From positions 26,422 through 90,421 of the forward strand of contig SUXW01000011.1 of assembly GCA_015060765.1 (NCBI GenBank): a stretch of 64,000 nt of DNA, read 5' to 3'. The notes beneath the pieces were generated by a model. That model ran no database searches. It was not told the DNA's origin and worked only from the letters and a program-made list of their open reading frames with translations. Shown here in pieces: positions 37,195 to 46,598 of this stretch; within the stretch, counting starts at the first letter, position 1, and each line of letters opens with the position of its first letter. Source of the DNA: Bacteroides sp. (lineage in GTDB: Bacteria; Bacteroidota; Bacteroidia; Bacteroidales; Bacteroidaceae). A program made the position numbers and the translations under genes.

Positions 37195-37222
37195 GAAGGG
37201 CGTACCGAACGGTACGCCCTTC
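37195..37222. terminator. Terminator after SusD
   Basis: GAAGGGCGTACC and GGTACGCCCTTC form a perfect 12-base stem with a GAAC loop. It lies between the SusD gene and the convergent nadE. Confidence 0.9.
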
Positions 37223-37227
37223 GTTTA

Positions 37228-39165
37228 TTATAACTCTTCACATTCTTTCAGCCAAAGGGTGGCATGGGCATCGCTTGGCATTTTCCAGTCGCCACGGGGA
37301 CTCAATCCTACGGAACCTACTTTCGGACCATCGGGTAGGCAGGAACGTTTGAATTGTTGCTGGAAGAAACGGCGGAAGAAGGTGGTCAGCCATTTCTTGA
37401 TAACTGTTTCGTTGTATGTCCCACGGAATGCGATGTTGGCCAGATGGAATATCTTGCTTGGGCGATATCCGAAGCGGAGGAAGTAGTAGATGAAGAAATC
37501 ATGCAGTTCGTAGGGGCCTACCAAATCTTCTGTCTTCTGCTTGATATTGCCTTGTTCGTCGGCCGGAATCAATTCGGGACTGATGGGGGTATCTACAATG
37601 TCGAGCAAGGTATTACGTGATTCGTAATCCACTCCATTCATGGCTACCCAGCTGACTAAGTATTTGACTAAGGTCTTGGGTATGCTTGCATTGACCCCAT
37701 ACATGGACATGTGGTCGCCGTTGTAGGTGGCCCATCCCAAAGCAAGTTCCGACAGATCGCCTGTACCGATAACCAGTCCGTTCACTTTGTTGGCATAGTC
37801 CATCAGGATTTGTGTCCGTTCGCGTGCCTGACTGTTTTCATAAGTCACATCGTGTACGGTCATATCGTGGTCAATATCCTTGAAGTGTTGGATGCACGCA
37901 TCCTTGATACTGATTTCCAATTGGGTGATTCCCAAGGAGGACATCAGGTGCAAGGCATTGTTGTATGTACGGTCGGTCGTTCCGAATCCCGGCATGGTGA
38001 TACCAATGATATCCTTGCGTGGCATGCCCAGCTTATCGAATGTCTTGGCACAGACTAGCAAGGCCAATGTGGAATCCAATCCTCCCGATATGCCGATTAC
38101 AACTGTCTTGCAATGTATGTGTATCAGTCTTTGGGCCAGTCCCGCGACTTGGATAGCGAAGATTTCTTCACAACGTTTGTCCAATTCCTTTCCTTGAGGT
38201 ACAAACGGGTGCGCCTCTACGTTTCGCGTCAAGGTCAGCTCGCGTGCCGATACCTGTTCTGTGGTAATGTGGGTAAAGATGTTGTCTTTGCACGTACCTT
38301 TATTATCAGAATAGGTGGTGTTTACCATTCTTTCGTTGCGGATACGTTCCACATCTATTTCGCTTATCACCATTTGTTCTTTGAAGGAGAAACGTTCCGA
38401 TTCGGCCAACAAGTCTCCGTTTTCGTAAATCAGGCCGTTGCCTCCAAATACGACATCGGTGGTGGATTCGCCGAATCCGCAGGAACTCAAAACATATCCG
38501 GCCAAACAACGGGCAGATTGCTGTTTGATTAACGAATGGAGGTATGTATGCTTGCCGATGCTTTCCACATGTGCAGAAAGGTTGAAGATGATTTCCGCTC
38601 CACCCAAAGCCTGATGGGAACTGGGTGGAATTGGAGCCCATGCATCTTCCGCTATTTCGATGCCGAAGCATGTTTCGGGTGTATCAAACAGTAGGTTGGT
38701 ACCAAAAGGAACGTTCTGTCCGCATAGGCGGATGGTAGATGCCAAGGTGTCTTTGCCTGAAACAAACCAACGTTGTTCGTTGCTTTCCTTATGGTCGGGC
38801 AAATACGACTTGGGTACTACTCCCCAGATTTTTCCTTTTTGAATGACGACTGCTGCATTCATCCTTGACGAATGGGATGCAACAGGCATACCGACAATGG
38901 AGATGATGTTCATTTGTCGGGTGTTGTTCATGATTTGCATCAAAGCCATTTCCGCTTCTTCCAACAAAAGGGTCTGACCGAACAGATCGGCACACGAATA
39001 ACCGGTGATACACAATTCGGGAAAAACAATGATTTGTACTCCTTTCCCATCGGCTATAGCTATTTGGGCTTCAATTTGTTGGGCGTTGAATTTACAATCG
39101 GCCACCTTCACCTGAGGGATGGAAGCCGCTACTTTAACAAAACCATATTTCATACGTTCATCCAT
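37228..39165 (-). CDS. nadE: Glutamine-dependent NAD+ synthetase
   Basis: 645 residues. The N-terminal nitrilase-like glutaminase domain has the Glu of VFPELCITGYSC and the Cys of ETCFGIEIAED. From about residue 325 the synthetase domain carries the P-loop VIGISGGLDSTLALLVCAK. It makes NAD+ from deamido-NAD, ATP and glutamine, with ammonia channelled between the domains. nadC and pncB lie within 12 kb, but each is in its own transcription unit. Confidence 0.96.
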   Translation of the reverse strand: MDERMKYGFVKVAASIPQVKVADCKFNAQQIEAQIAIADGKGVQIIVFPELCITGYSCADLFGQTLLLEEAEMALMQIMNNTRQMNIISIVGMPVASHSSRMNAAVVIQKGKIWGVVPKSYLPDHKESNEQRWFVSGKDTLASTIRLCGQNVPFGTNLLFDTPETCFGIEIAEDAWAPIPPSSHQALGGAEIIFNLSAHVESIGKHTYLHSLIKQQSARCLAGYVLSSCGFGESTTDVVFGGNGLIYENGDLLAESERFSFKEQMVISEIDVERIRNERMVNTTYSDNKGTCKDNIFTHITTEQVSARELTLTRNVEAHPFVPQGKELDKRCEEIFAIQVAGLAQRLIHIHCKTVVIGISGGLDSTLALLVCAKTFDKLGMPRKDIIGITMPGFGTTDRTYNNALHLMSSLGITQLEISIKDACIQHFKDIDHDMTVHDVTYENSQARERTQILMDYANKVNGLVIGTGDLSELALGWATYNGDHMSMYGVNASIPKTLVKYLVSWVAMNGVDYESRNTLLDIVDTPISPELIPADEQGNIKQKTEDLVGPYELHDFFIYYFLRFGYRPSKIFHLANIAFRGTYNETVIKKWLTTFFRRFFQQQFKRSCLPDGPKVGSVGLSPRGDWKMPSDAHATLWLKECEEL

Positions 39166-39265
39166 ATAGATAAATTATACGTTGCAAAAATAATCAATCC
39201 TTCCATTTTGATGAATTATTGAGGAAAAAAAACGTTTAAATCGGCGGAGTTTTGCAAAAACTCTT

Positions 39266-39273
39266 TATCTTTG
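39266..39273 (+). promoter_or_regulatory. Promoter -7 element of the rubrerythrin gene
   Basis: TATCTTTG matches TAnnTTTG, 46 bases before the ATG. The nearest TTTG (39251-39254) is closer than the usual spacing, so only the -7 element is supported. Confidence 0.5.
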
Positions 39274-39319
39274 AGGACTGATTTGAAATTAATTAATAAC
39301 TATTTAAAAGATTAAGATT

Positions 39320-39874
39320 ATGGCTAAGAAATTTATTTGTACTGTATGTGGTTATATTCACGAAGGTGATGCTGCTCCTGAAAAATGTCCGTTGTGTAAG
39401 GTTCCAGCAAGTAAGTTTAAGGAAATGGAAGAAACAGAAGGTGGTTTGCAGTTTGCTGATGAACATGTAATTGGTGTAGCTAAAGGTTGCGATGATGAAA
39501 TGATCAAGGACTTGAACAATCACTTCATGGGTGAATGTACCGAAGTAGGTATGTATTTGGCTATGAGCCGTCAGGCTGATCGTGAAGGCTATCCTGAAAT
39601 TGCTGAAGCTTTCAAACGTTATGCATGGGAAGAAGCAGAACATGCTGCCAAGTTCGCTGAATTGTTGGGTGATGTGGTATGGGATACCAAGACCAATGTT
39701 GAAAAGCGTATGAATGCTGAATGTGGTGCTTGCGAAGATAAGAAGCGTATCGCTACTCGTGCCAAGCAACTGAATCTGGATGCTATCCACGATACTGTTC
39801 ACGAAATGGCTAAGGACGAAGCTCGTCACGGTAAGGGATTCGAAGGTTTGTACAACCGTTATTTCAAGAAATAA
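39320..39874 (+). CDS. Rubrerythrin-family protein with N-terminal rubredoxin-like domain
   Basis: 184 residues. The first 30 hold two CxxC pairs (CTVCGY and CPLCKV) forming a rubredoxin-type iron site. The rest is a ferritin-like diiron four-helix bundle with [23 protein letters not shown] and [12 protein letters not shown]. The rubredoxin part comes first, the reverse of classical rubrerythrin. Such proteins reduce hydrogen peroxide in anaerobes and microaerophiles, which fits an obligate anaerobe. It is a single-gene unit. Confidence 0.93.
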   Translation: MAKKFICTVCGYIHEGDAAPEKCPLCKVPASKFKEMEETEGGLQFADEHVIGVAKGCDDEMIKDLNNHFMGECTEVGMYLAMSRQADREGYPEIAEAFKRYAWEEAEHAAKFAELLGDVVWDTKTNVEKRMNAECGACEDKKRIATRAKQLNLDAIHDTVHEMAKDEARHGKGFEGLYNRYFKK

Positions 39875-39890
39875 TTCATTCCTTTAGATA

Positions 39891-39928
39891 AAAAAAGTGG
39901 AAGACTTATTCGGTCTTCCACTTTTTTT
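39891..39928. terminator. Bidirectional terminator
   Basis: AAGTGGAAGAC and GTCTTCCACTT form a long stem, with A and T runs on the outside. It serves the rubrerythrin gene and the convergent OmpH/Skp gene. Confidence 0.88.
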
Positions 39929-39949
39929 ATGCGTAAATCTTATGAATGA

Positions 39950-40552
39950 TTATTTGCTTGCGGATGGAGTGTAACGAGCGTTCAAACCTTCTACGATTTC
40001 GTTGGTGATGTTGTATGCAGGGTTAGCATATAACAAATTGTCGAAACCTGCGTTGCTGATAATCAAATCGTAACCCTTGTCCTGATTGTATACCTTCAAG
40101 AAAGAGTTGATGGAGTCGCGCAGCTGAAGGCTGTTCTTCTGGTTTTCAGCAGCTAATTCTTCAGACAACTTCTGTTGAAGTTCCTGCAAGTCTTGTTGTT
40201 GCTTCATCAAACGGGCTTGTTCTTGTTCGGCACGTTCGCGGCTGGTGAAACCATTGTTTTCAATTTTACGTTGGAATTCTTGTGCTTCCTTTTCCAATTT
40301 ACGTCCCTTTTCGTTCAAAGTAGTGCGGATGTTTTCTTCCTTCTTTATCATTTGTTCGCTGAGGTCGTTCCAGAAATTGTACTTGGTCAACAAAGAATCG
40401 ATTTCAACATAAGCAATTTTCATGCCTGAAGTACTGTTTGCATCATTTGCAGCAGCAGCCGGTTGTTGGGCATTGTTGTTTGCACATTGAGTGAATGTCA
40501 AAGCCACTACCAGTGCCAAAAGTCCATTGAGGACAAAGTTAGTTCTTTTCAT
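39950..40552 (-). CDS. OmpH/Skp-family periplasmic chaperone
   Basis: 200 residues from the ATG at 40552, where a lipoprotein-like signal begins (FVLNGLLALVVALTFTQC). The frame is open further upstream, but that part has no conserved features. After a beta segment (IAYVEIDSLLTKYNF) comes a long charged coiled coil (LEKEAQEFQRKIENNGFTSR and on) and a C-terminal YDLIISNAGFDNLLYANPAY, the Skp/OmpH pattern. It likely escorts unfolded outer membrane proteins. The lipobox-like Cys suggests that it could be membrane-anchored, unlike E. coli Skp. Confidence 0.87.
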   Translation of the reverse strand: MKRTNFVLNGLLALVVALTFTQCANNNAQQPAAAANDANSTSGMKIAYVEIDSLLTKYNFWNDLSEQMIKKEENIRTTLNEKGRKLEKEAQEFQRKIENNGFTSRERAEQEQARLMKQQQDLQELQQKLSEELAAENQKNSLQLRDSINSFLKVYNQDKGYDLIISNAGFDNLLYANPAYNITNEIVEGLNARYTPSASK

Positions 40553-40574
40553 GATTTTTATGTTATTACTTTTA

Positions 40575-40802
40575 TTAATTATTATCACAAGCTTCTTGCT
40601 TGACTCTCTCTGCAATCCGATGCGGATTATCCTTACGTGCTTCCCGGTCTTGTGACTGTACACAACCGATGCCTCGTTTTTGCATTTCCTTGTTGCCGCT
40701 TACGTGTGAATTCGGGAATTTCCTCTTGAAAAGGATGCCGATACACAATAAAATCATACAAATTGCAACAATTAACGCTGTTAAGTAGATAGTTTCAAGC
40801 AT
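40575..40802 (-). CDS. Small single-pass membrane protein
   Basis: 75 residues: an N-terminal transmembrane helix (LTALIVAICMILLCIGILF), a basic stretch, then NKEMQKRGIGCVQSQDREAR. The pattern of one helix followed by a conserved G-x-x-C-V-Q-S motif resembles small Bacteroidetes membrane proteins of unknown function. It lies within a much longer open frame that is mostly antisense to pepD and is not real beyond this ATG. It is 22 bases upstream of the Skp-like gene and probably shares its promoter. Confidence 0.75.
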   Translation of the reverse strand: MLETIYLTALIVAICMILLCIGILFKRKFPNSHVSGNKEMQKRGIGCVQSQDREARKDNPHRIAERVKQEACDNN

Positions 40803-40821
40803 TCTTTTTAAATTTGTGGTG

Positions 40822-40829
40822 CAAATATA
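40822..40829 (-). promoter_or_regulatory. Promoter -7 element for the small membrane protein and OmpH/Skp gene
   Basis: Minus strand TATATTTG matches TAnnTTTG, 19 bases before the small protein's ATG. Confidence 0.5.
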
Positions 40830-40880
40830 GAGTTTTTTTGAATAATAAAGCAAGTAAAATAAAAAAAAGAACATAAAGTT

Positions 40881-42335
40881 ATGGAAAACATGGATTTGAA
40901 GCCGGCATCGGTATTTCATTATTTTGCAGAAGTGTGTAAAGTGCCCCGTCCTTCGAAGAAGGAAGAAAAGATACGGGCTTACCTGTTGGATTTTGCCAAG
41001 GAACATCGGTTGGAAGTGAAAACCGATGAGGCGGGCAATGTACTGATCAAGAAACCTGCTACTCCAGGTATGGAAAATTTGAAGACAGTCATCCTTCAGT
41101 CGCATATTGATATGGTATGCGAAAAGAACGGTGATGTGGAGCACGATTTCTTGAACGACCCGATTGAAACTTATATCGATGGGGAATGGATGAAGGCAAA
41201 GGGAACGACTTTGGGTGCCGATAACGGAATTGGTATAGCTACCCAATTGGCGGTCTTGGCAGCCGATGACTTGCAACACGGTCCGTTGGAATGTCTTTTT
41301 ACGGTGGATGAAGAAACCGGTTTGACCGGTGCCTTTGCCTTGAAAGAAGGATTTATGGATGGTGATATCCTGATCAATCTCGATTCGGAAGACGAAGGGG
41401 AACTGTTTATCGGTTGTGCCGGTGGCGCCAATACCACTGCCGAGTTTGCGTATGAATGGGTGGATGCTCCTCAGAACTATTTCTACTTCAGTGTGACCAT
41501 CAAGGGACTGACCGGTGGACATTCGGGTGATGACATCAACAAGAACCGTGCCAATGCCAATAAGTTGCTCAACCGTTTCCTGACCTTGTTGCAGGATAAG
41601 TATGATTTCTATCTGTGCCAGATTGATGGCGGTAATTTACACAATGCCATCCCTCGTGAAGCTCGTGCCATCTGTGCCGTTCCAATGAAGGACAAGGAAA
41701 ATGTGCGGATTGACATGAATGTGTTTACGGCTGAGATTGAAAACGAATTCAGTGTGACCGAACCGAATCTGCGTACAGAACTGTTTTCGGATGATGTGCG
41801 CGAAAAGGCTATCGACCGGGCTACGGTGAAGAATCTCTTGAAATCGGTCTATGCCGTTCATAATGGAGTGTATGCATGGAGTCAGGATATGGAAGGATTG
41901 GTGGAAACTTCTTCTAATTTGGCTTCCATTAAGATGGTGGATGATAAGATCAAGATTGTAACCAGTCAACGTAGTTCCATCTTGTCGTCCCGCAAGGATA
42001 TGTCAGAAATGATCCGTTCGGCTTTTGAATTGGGAGGTGCTGTCTGTACAACAGGTGACGGCTATCCGGGATGGAAACCCAATCCATCTTCGCCGATATT
42101 GAAAGTGGCTGTAGAAAGCTACCAGCGTCTGTTTGGTGTGGAACCGAAGGTGAAAGCCATTCACGCAGGTTTGGAATGTGGCTTGTTCTTGGAAAAGTAT
42201 CCGCATTTGGATATGTTCTCTACCGGTCCAACATTGAGAGGCGTCCATTCGCCCGATGAACGGATGCTGATTCCTACCGTGGATAAGTTTTGGAAACATT
42301 TGCTGGATGTATTGGTACACGTTCCGATGAAGTGA
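40881..42335 (+). CDS. pepD: Aminoacyl-histidine dipeptidase (PepD type)
   Basis: 484 residues of the M20 family. VILQSHIDMVCEK, TLGADNGIGIATQLAVL (bridging Asp), TVDEETGLTGAF (catalytic Glu pair), INLDSEDEGELFIGCAGG and a late HAGLECGLF supply the dizinc centre. It hydrolyses Xaa-His and other dipeptides in the cytoplasm. The last bases contain no overlap with the next gene, which starts six bases later. Confidence 0.94.
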   Translation: MENMDLKPASVFHYFAEVCKVPRPSKKEEKIRAYLLDFAKEHRLEVKTDEAGNVLIKKPATPGMENLKTVILQSHIDMVCEKNGDVEHDFLNDPIETYIDGEWMKAKGTTLGADNGIGIATQLAVLAADDLQHGPLECLFTVDEETGLTGAFALKEGFMDGDILINLDSEDEGELFIGCAGGANTTAEFAYEWVDAPQNYFYFSVTIKGLTGGHSGDDINKNRANANKLLNRFLTLLQDKYDFYLCQIDGGNLHNAIPREARAICAVPMKDKENVRIDMNVFTAEIENEFSVTEPNLRTELFSDDVREKAIDRATVKNLLKSVYAVHNGVYAWSQDMEGLVETSSNLASIKMVDDKIKIVTSQRSSILSSRKDMSEMIRSAFELGGAVCTTGDGYPGWKPNPSSPILKVAVESYQRLFGVEPKVKAIHAGLECGLFLEKYPHLDMFSTGPTLRGVHSPDERMLIPTVDKFWKHLLDVLVHVPMK

Positions 42336-42340
42336 TTGCT

Positions 42341-43351
42341 ATGAGGATTTTGTATGTAATAGGACTCTTGTGCTGTATGGCTTGTAACCTTTCGGCACAA
42401 GAGCCTTTTCGTGTTATGTTCTACAATGTCGAGAATCTGTTTGACACGAAGGATGATTCGTTGAAAAACGATGAGGAGTTTCTGCCTGATGCTCCGAAAA
42501 AGTGGACTTATCATCGCTATAAGGAGAAACTGAACAGGATAGCAAAGGTCATCATTGCTTCAGGTGATCTACATGTACCCGACTTGGTCGGATTGTCCGA
42601 AGTGGAAAATGATACTTGCATGAGGGATTTGGTGAAATATTCCCCTTTACGGGAAGCGGGATATCGATATGTGATGACAGATTCACCTGACCAACGTGGA
42701 ATCGATGTTGCCTTGTTGTATCAAAGAGGTACTTTCAAACTCTTGAACAAAGAAGAGATTAGCATTCCTCATGAGAAGTTAGGACGTTCGCCCACCCGTA
42801 ATATCCTATACGTATCGGGACAAGTCCTTTCGGGAGATACACTCGATGTGTTTGTCTGTCACATGCCTTCGCGTGCTGGCGGGGAAGCGAAGAGCGAACC
42901 TTATCGGATGGCTACCTGTATGGTGCTGAAAGCGGCCGTCAATGTGGTGATGTCTGCTCGAATGAATCCCCATGTGCTGATTATGGGAGATTTCAATGAT
43001 TACCCGCACAACCAGTCGCTTACACGCTACTTGGGTGCTTCCAAACCCAAGAAGAAAACGGAATCGAGAGCGCTTTACAATTTGATGTATGGTAAAAAAG
43101 GAGGTACTAACCGTTATCGGGGAGAGTGGGGGATACTCGACCAGATTATCGTATCCGGATCCATGTTGGACCCGTCCAGTACCATCCGTACCACTCCGGA
43201 ACAGGCCCAGATAGTACGGCATCCTTTCCTTTTGGAGGAAGACGATAAGTACGGAGGCGATATTCCCTCGCGTACCTATATCGGTGCAAGGTATCACGGA
43301 GGGTATAGCGACCATTTGCCGGTCTGTGTGGATCTAGATATAGGACAATAG
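42341..43351 (+). CDS. Secreted endonuclease/exonuclease/phosphatase-family protein
   Basis: 336 residues from the ATG at 42341, where a signal peptide starts (MRILYVIGLLCCMACNLSAQ). The EEP fold follows: VMFYNVENLFDTKDD, LVGLSEVENDTCMRDL (metal-binding Glu), GIDVALLYQR, VFVCHMPSRAGGEA, VLIMGDFNDYP, and GGYSDHLPVCVDL (catalytic Asp-His). It is exported, so its substrate is probably extracellular nucleic acid or a phospho-ester. It starts six bases after pepD and is likely co-transcribed. Confidence 0.9.
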   Translation: MRILYVIGLLCCMACNLSAQEPFRVMFYNVENLFDTKDDSLKNDEEFLPDAPKKWTYHRYKEKLNRIAKVIIASGDLHVPDLVGLSEVENDTCMRDLVKYSPLREAGYRYVMTDSPDQRGIDVALLYQRGTFKLLNKEEISIPHEKLGRSPTRNILYVSGQVLSGDTLDVFVCHMPSRAGGEAKSEPYRMATCMVLKAAVNVVMSARMNPHVLIMGDFNDYPHNQSLTRYLGASKPKKKTESRALYNLMYGKKGGTNRYRGEWGILDQIIVSGSMLDPSSTIRTTPEQAQIVRHPFLLEEDDKYGGDIPSRTYIGARYHGGYSDHLPVCVDLDIGQ

Positions 43352-43354
43352 CCC

Positions 43355-43828
43355 TTATTCGTGATGATAAGGGTTGTTGTTTAATATAGTCATCGCCCTA
43401 TACAGCTGTTCGACGAAGATTAGTCGGATCATTTGATGGGAGAAAGTCATCTTGGATAAAGAAATCTTTTCTTGTGCAGCTTCGTATACTTTGGGAGCAA
43501 ATCCGTAAGGACCTCCGATGATGAAAACCAACCGCTTGTTTACTGTGTGCATCTTCCGTTCTATCCATTCGGCGAATTCGATGGAACGGAATTCCTTCCC
43601 ATGTTCGTCAAGCAGTACCACTACATCTCCCGGTTGGAGGGCTTTCAGAATCAATTCCCCTTCTTTCTCTTTCTGCTGATCCATACTCAGACTCTTGGTG
43701 TTTTTCAGTTCTGGGATGACCTCCATGTCAAACGACAGGAAGTGCTTGGTACGTGCTACGTAATCGTCGATGGCGGTAATGTAATGTTTTTCTACCGTAC
43801 GTCCTACCACCAATAAAGTAAATTTCAT
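43355..43828 (-). CDS. rlmH: 23S rRNA (pseudouridine1915-N3)-methyltransferase
   Basis: 157 residues, normal RlmH size, with a SPOUT fold. VVLLDEHGKEFRSIEFAEWI, FIIGGPYGFAPKVYEAA and SLSKMTFSHQMIRLIFVEQL are conserved; the GGPYG loop binds S-adenosylmethionine in the trefoil knot. It methylates helix 69 of 23S rRNA. It is convergent with the EEP gene and divergent from nadC. Confidence 0.97.
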   Translation of the reverse strand: MKFTLLVVGRTVEKHYITAIDDYVARTKHFLSFDMEVIPELKNTKSLSMDQQKEKEGELILKALQPGDVVVLLDEHGKEFRSIEFAEWIERKMHTVNKRLVFIIGGPYGFAPKVYEAAQEKISLSKMTFSHQMIRLIFVEQLYRAMTILNNNPYHHE

Positions 43829-43846
43829 AAGCTTCTGTTTGATTTC

Positions 43847-43878
43847 TTTGGCAAAAATACGGAAAAAAACTACCTTTG
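43847..43878 (+). promoter_or_regulatory. Promoter of nadC
   Basis: TTTG (43847-43850), a 20-base gap, then TACCTTTG (43871-43878): a full match to the Bacteroides promoter, 28 bases before the ATG. Confidence 0.8.
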
Positions 43879-43906
43879 CCTATTGAATCATTAAAATTAT
43901 CAGAGA

Positions 43907-44758
43907 ATGGATGAAAAGATTGTAAAAGATTTGATTGACAGATTGATTGACCTGTCATTCGCAGAAGATATAGGGGATGGTGACCATACCACATTGTCGA
44001 GTATTCCAGCCGATGCCATGGGCAAGTCCAAACTTCTCATTAAGGAAGAAGGAATATTGGCCGGTATCGAAATAGCCAAGATGGTGTTCCATCGTTTCGA
44101 CCCCACGATGAAGGTTGAAGTTTTCATTGAAGATGGTACTCCCGTCAAACCGGGTGATGTAGCCATGGTGGTGGAAGGAAAGATTCAGTCTTTGCTTCAG
44201 ACTGAGCGTTTGATGCTGAATATCATGCAACGCATGAGTGGTATTGCTACCATGACCAGCCGTTATGTGAAGAAATTGGAAGGTACCAAGACCCGTGTGC
44301 TCGATACCCGCAAGACTACTCCAGGCATGCGTATCCTTGAAAAGATGGCCGTAAAGATTGGTGGAGGTGAAAATCACCGCATCGGTTTGTTTGATATGAT
44401 TCTGTTGAAAGACAATCACGTGGATTTCTCCGGTGGTATTCACAATGCCGTTACTCGTGCCAAGGAATATTGCAAGGCAAAGGGAAAGAATCTGAAAATT
44501 GAACTGGAAGTCCGCAACTTTGATGAGTTGCAACAAGGATTGGCCGAAGGAGTGGATCGGATTATGTTTGACAACTTTACTCCCGAAGATACCAAAAAGG
44601 CGGTTGAGATAGTGGCCGGTCGTTGTGAAACGGAATCATCGGGTGGTATCACATACGAAACTATGTTGCCTTATGCACAGGCGGGAGTGGATTTCATTTC
44701 GTTTGGTGCGTTGACCCATTCGGTAAAGGGACTCGATATGAGTTTTAAGGCTTGTTAA
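43907..44758 (+). CDS. nadC: Nicotinate-nucleotide pyrophosphorylase (carboxylating)
   Basis: 283 residues. LMLNIMQRMSGIATMTSRYV, VLDTRKTTPGMRILEKMAVK, GGGENHRIGLFDMILLKDNH, IELEVRNFDEL and ESSGGITYETM are the family signatures. It converts quinolinate and PRPP to nicotinate mononucleotide in NAD synthesis. It has its own promoter and is followed 17 bases later by a small exported protein gene. Confidence 0.97.
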   Translation: MDEKIVKDLIDRLIDLSFAEDIGDGDHTTLSSIPADAMGKSKLLIKEEGILAGIEIAKMVFHRFDPTMKVEVFIEDGTPVKPGDVAMVVEGKIQSLLQTERLMLNIMQRMSGIATMTSRYVKKLEGTKTRVLDTRKTTPGMRILEKMAVKIGGGENHRIGLFDMILLKDNHVDFSGGIHNAVTRAKEYCKAKGKNLKIELEVRNFDELQQGLAEGVDRIMFDNFTPEDTKKAVEIVAGRCETESSGGITYETMLPYAQAGVDFISFGALTHSVKGLDMSFKAC

Positions 44759-44775
44759 TCTATAAAGAGTAGAAA

Positions 44776-45363
44776 ATGAAGAAATTAATATGCATGATTG
44801 TATTGGCTTGTGCTGTTTCGTTCACGGCCAATGCACAGGATTTGAAGTCCATTTTGCAAGGACTTGCAGGTGCTGTAGTAGGAGACAAGGTTACTACTGC
44901 AGCTTCACTTATCGGTACTTGGGATTATGTAGGTCCCGAATGTCAGTTCAAGGGAGATAACCTTTTGGTCAACGCTGGTGGTGAAGTGGCAGCGGCAAAG
45001 GTTGAGGAACAGATGAAGAAGGTGATGGATAAATTGAATATCAATACCATTCAGTTTATCTTCAACCAAGACGGTACTTGTTCGTATACGATGAAGAAAA
45101 AGACGGTCAACGGTACCTATACTTTCAATGAACAGGACAAGACGGTCGTAATCAAGGTAGGTAAGAAAGGGTTGACCGTTACGGCACATGTGGTGACCTT
45201 GGGTACAAACATGAGTTTTGTCTTTAATGCAGATAAATTAATGTCGGCTTTGAAGACCATTACGGGAGCCGCTTCCAAGGTGAATTCTACCGCTTCTACC
45301 ATCAATAGCATCGCTAATAATTTTAATGGGATGATGCTGGGATTTGAGTTGAAGAAACAATAA
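44776..45363 (+). CDS. DUF4923-family exported protein (lipocalin-like)
   Basis: 195 residues with a signal peptide (LICMIVLACAVSFTANAQ). LIGTWDYVGPECQFKGDNLL and YTMKKKTVNGTYTFNEQDKT give alternating beta strands like a lipocalin barrel, followed by a Ser/Thr/Asn-rich helical segment. Members are common in Bacteroides but have no assigned function. It may be co-transcribed with nadC. Confidence 0.82.
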   Translation: MKKLICMIVLACAVSFTANAQDLKSILQGLAGAVVGDKVTTAASLIGTWDYVGPECQFKGDNLLVNAGGEVAAAKVEEQMKKVMDKLNINTIQFIFNQDGTCSYTMKKKTVNGTYTFNEQDKTVVIKVGKKGLTVTAHVVTLGTNMSFVFNADKLMSALKTITGAASKVNSTASTINSIANNFNGMMLGFELKKQ

Positions 45364-45381
45364 CCAATCTCCTTATATTAT

Positions 45382-45421
45382 AAAAAGATCGGAGAACCCA
45401 TCGGGTCCTCCGATCTTTTTT
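45382..45421. terminator. Bidirectional terminator between the DUF4923 gene and recA
   Basis: AAAAAGATCGGAG pairs with CTCCGATCTTTTT, with an inner ACCC/GGGT pair and T runs on both strands. Confidence 0.88.
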
Positions 45422-45437
45422 ATGGAGTCGGTTAAGC

Positions 45438-46472
45438 TTATTCCTTTTCCTTCATGGCTTGGAAAATCAGTCCTTCCAATTCTTCGGCCAATTCCGGATT
45501 GTCCTGAACCACCTGCTTGGATGCATCTCTTCCTTGTCCTAACTTGGTGTCGTTGTAGCTATACCACGAACCGCTCTTCTTGATGATGCCATATTCCACT
45601 CCCAAGTCGATAATTTCTCCTGAACGGGAGATACCTTCACCGAACATGATGTCGAATTCGGCACGTCGGAATGGAGGAGCCACCTTGTTCTTTACAATTT
45701 TTACCTTGGTCTGTTTGCCTAATACGTTGTCACCATCCTTAATTGCTTGTCCCGGACGGATGTCGATGCGTACCGACGCATAGAACTTCAGTGCGTTACC
45801 ACCTGTTGTCGTTTCCGGGTTACCGAACATCACACCAATCTTTTCGCGCAACTGGTTGATGAAGATACAGGTCGTGTTCGTCTTGCTGATGGCTGATGTC
45901 AGTTTACGTAAAGCTTGTGACATCAATCGGGCCTGCAAACCTACTTTGTTTTCACCCATCTCTCCTTCGATTTCCGCTTTCGGAGTAAGGGCTGCTACCG
46001 AGTCGATAACGATGATGTCGATGGCCGACGAACGGATCAATTGTTCGGCAATTTCCAGCGCTTCTTCACCGTTGTTCGGTTGTGAAATCCACAGATTGTC
46101 CACATCCACTCCCAGCTTGGCCGCATAGAAGCGGTCGAATGCATGTTCCGCATCGATGAATGCGGCAATGCCGCCTGCTTTTTGTGCTTCCGCAATGGCA
46201 TGGATAGCCAGTGTGGTCTTACCGGATGATTCCGGACCGTAGATTTCAATGATTCTGCCTTTCGGATAACCTCCTACACCCAATGCAGCGTTCAAGGCAA
46301 CCGAACCGGTAGGAATCACTTCCACGTCCTGTACGTTGTCATCACCCAATTTCATGATTGATCCTTTACCGAAGGTTTTTTCAATCTTGTCCATTGCAGC
46401 TTGCAATGCTTTCAGTCTTTCGCTGTTTCCAGCGTTTGGAGCGAACTCCATTTCAATGTCTTTTTTTGCCAT
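45438..46472 (-). CDS. recA: Recombinase RecA
   Basis: 344 residues. [20 protein letters not shown] is the Walker A region, [19 protein letters not shown] the AEHA motif, [20 protein letters not shown] includes Walker B, and [20 protein letters not shown] contains loop L2. It catalyses strand exchange and activates SOS regulators. It has a normal length and is intact. It is followed by the bidirectional terminator. Confidence 0.98.
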   Translation of the reverse strand: MAKKDIEMEFAPNAGNSERLKALQAAMDKIEKTFGKGSIMKLGDDNVQDVEVIPTGSVALNAALGVGGYPKGRIIEIYGPESSGKTTLAIHAIAEAQKAGGIAAFIDAEHAFDRFYAAKLGVDVDNLWISQPNNGEEALEIAEQLIRSSAIDIIVIDSVAALTPKAEIEGEMGENKVGLQARLMSQALRKLTSAISKTNTTCIFINQLREKIGVMFGNPETTTGGNALKFYASVRIDIRPGQAIKDGDNVLGKQTKVKIVKNKVAPPFRRAEFDIMFGEGISRSGEIIDLGVEYGIIKKSGSWYSYNDTKLGQGRDASKQVVQDNPELAEELEGLIFQAMKEKE

Positions 46473-46544
46473 AAATTAAAAATTTAATTGTGGGTTTTGC
46501 GTGTGCTCCATTATTATCACTAATAGAGTGTGTTTAATAATAAA

Positions 46545-46573
46545 GTCCGGCATACCTTACGGGTATGCCGGAC
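46545..46573. terminator. Terminator between recA and the following exported protein gene
   Basis: GTCCGGCATACC and GGTATGCCGGAC form a perfect 12-base stem with a 5-base loop, at the end of the 46599-47858 gene. The flanking T runs are short. Confidence 0.8.
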
Positions 46574-46598
46574 AAAGTTAAGAAATTATTTCCGTAAA

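Noticed and set aside
40575..41522. 315-codon minus-strand ORF opposite pepD
   Set aside because: Only the last 75 codons, beginning at 40802, look like a real small membrane protein; the rest is antisense to pepD.
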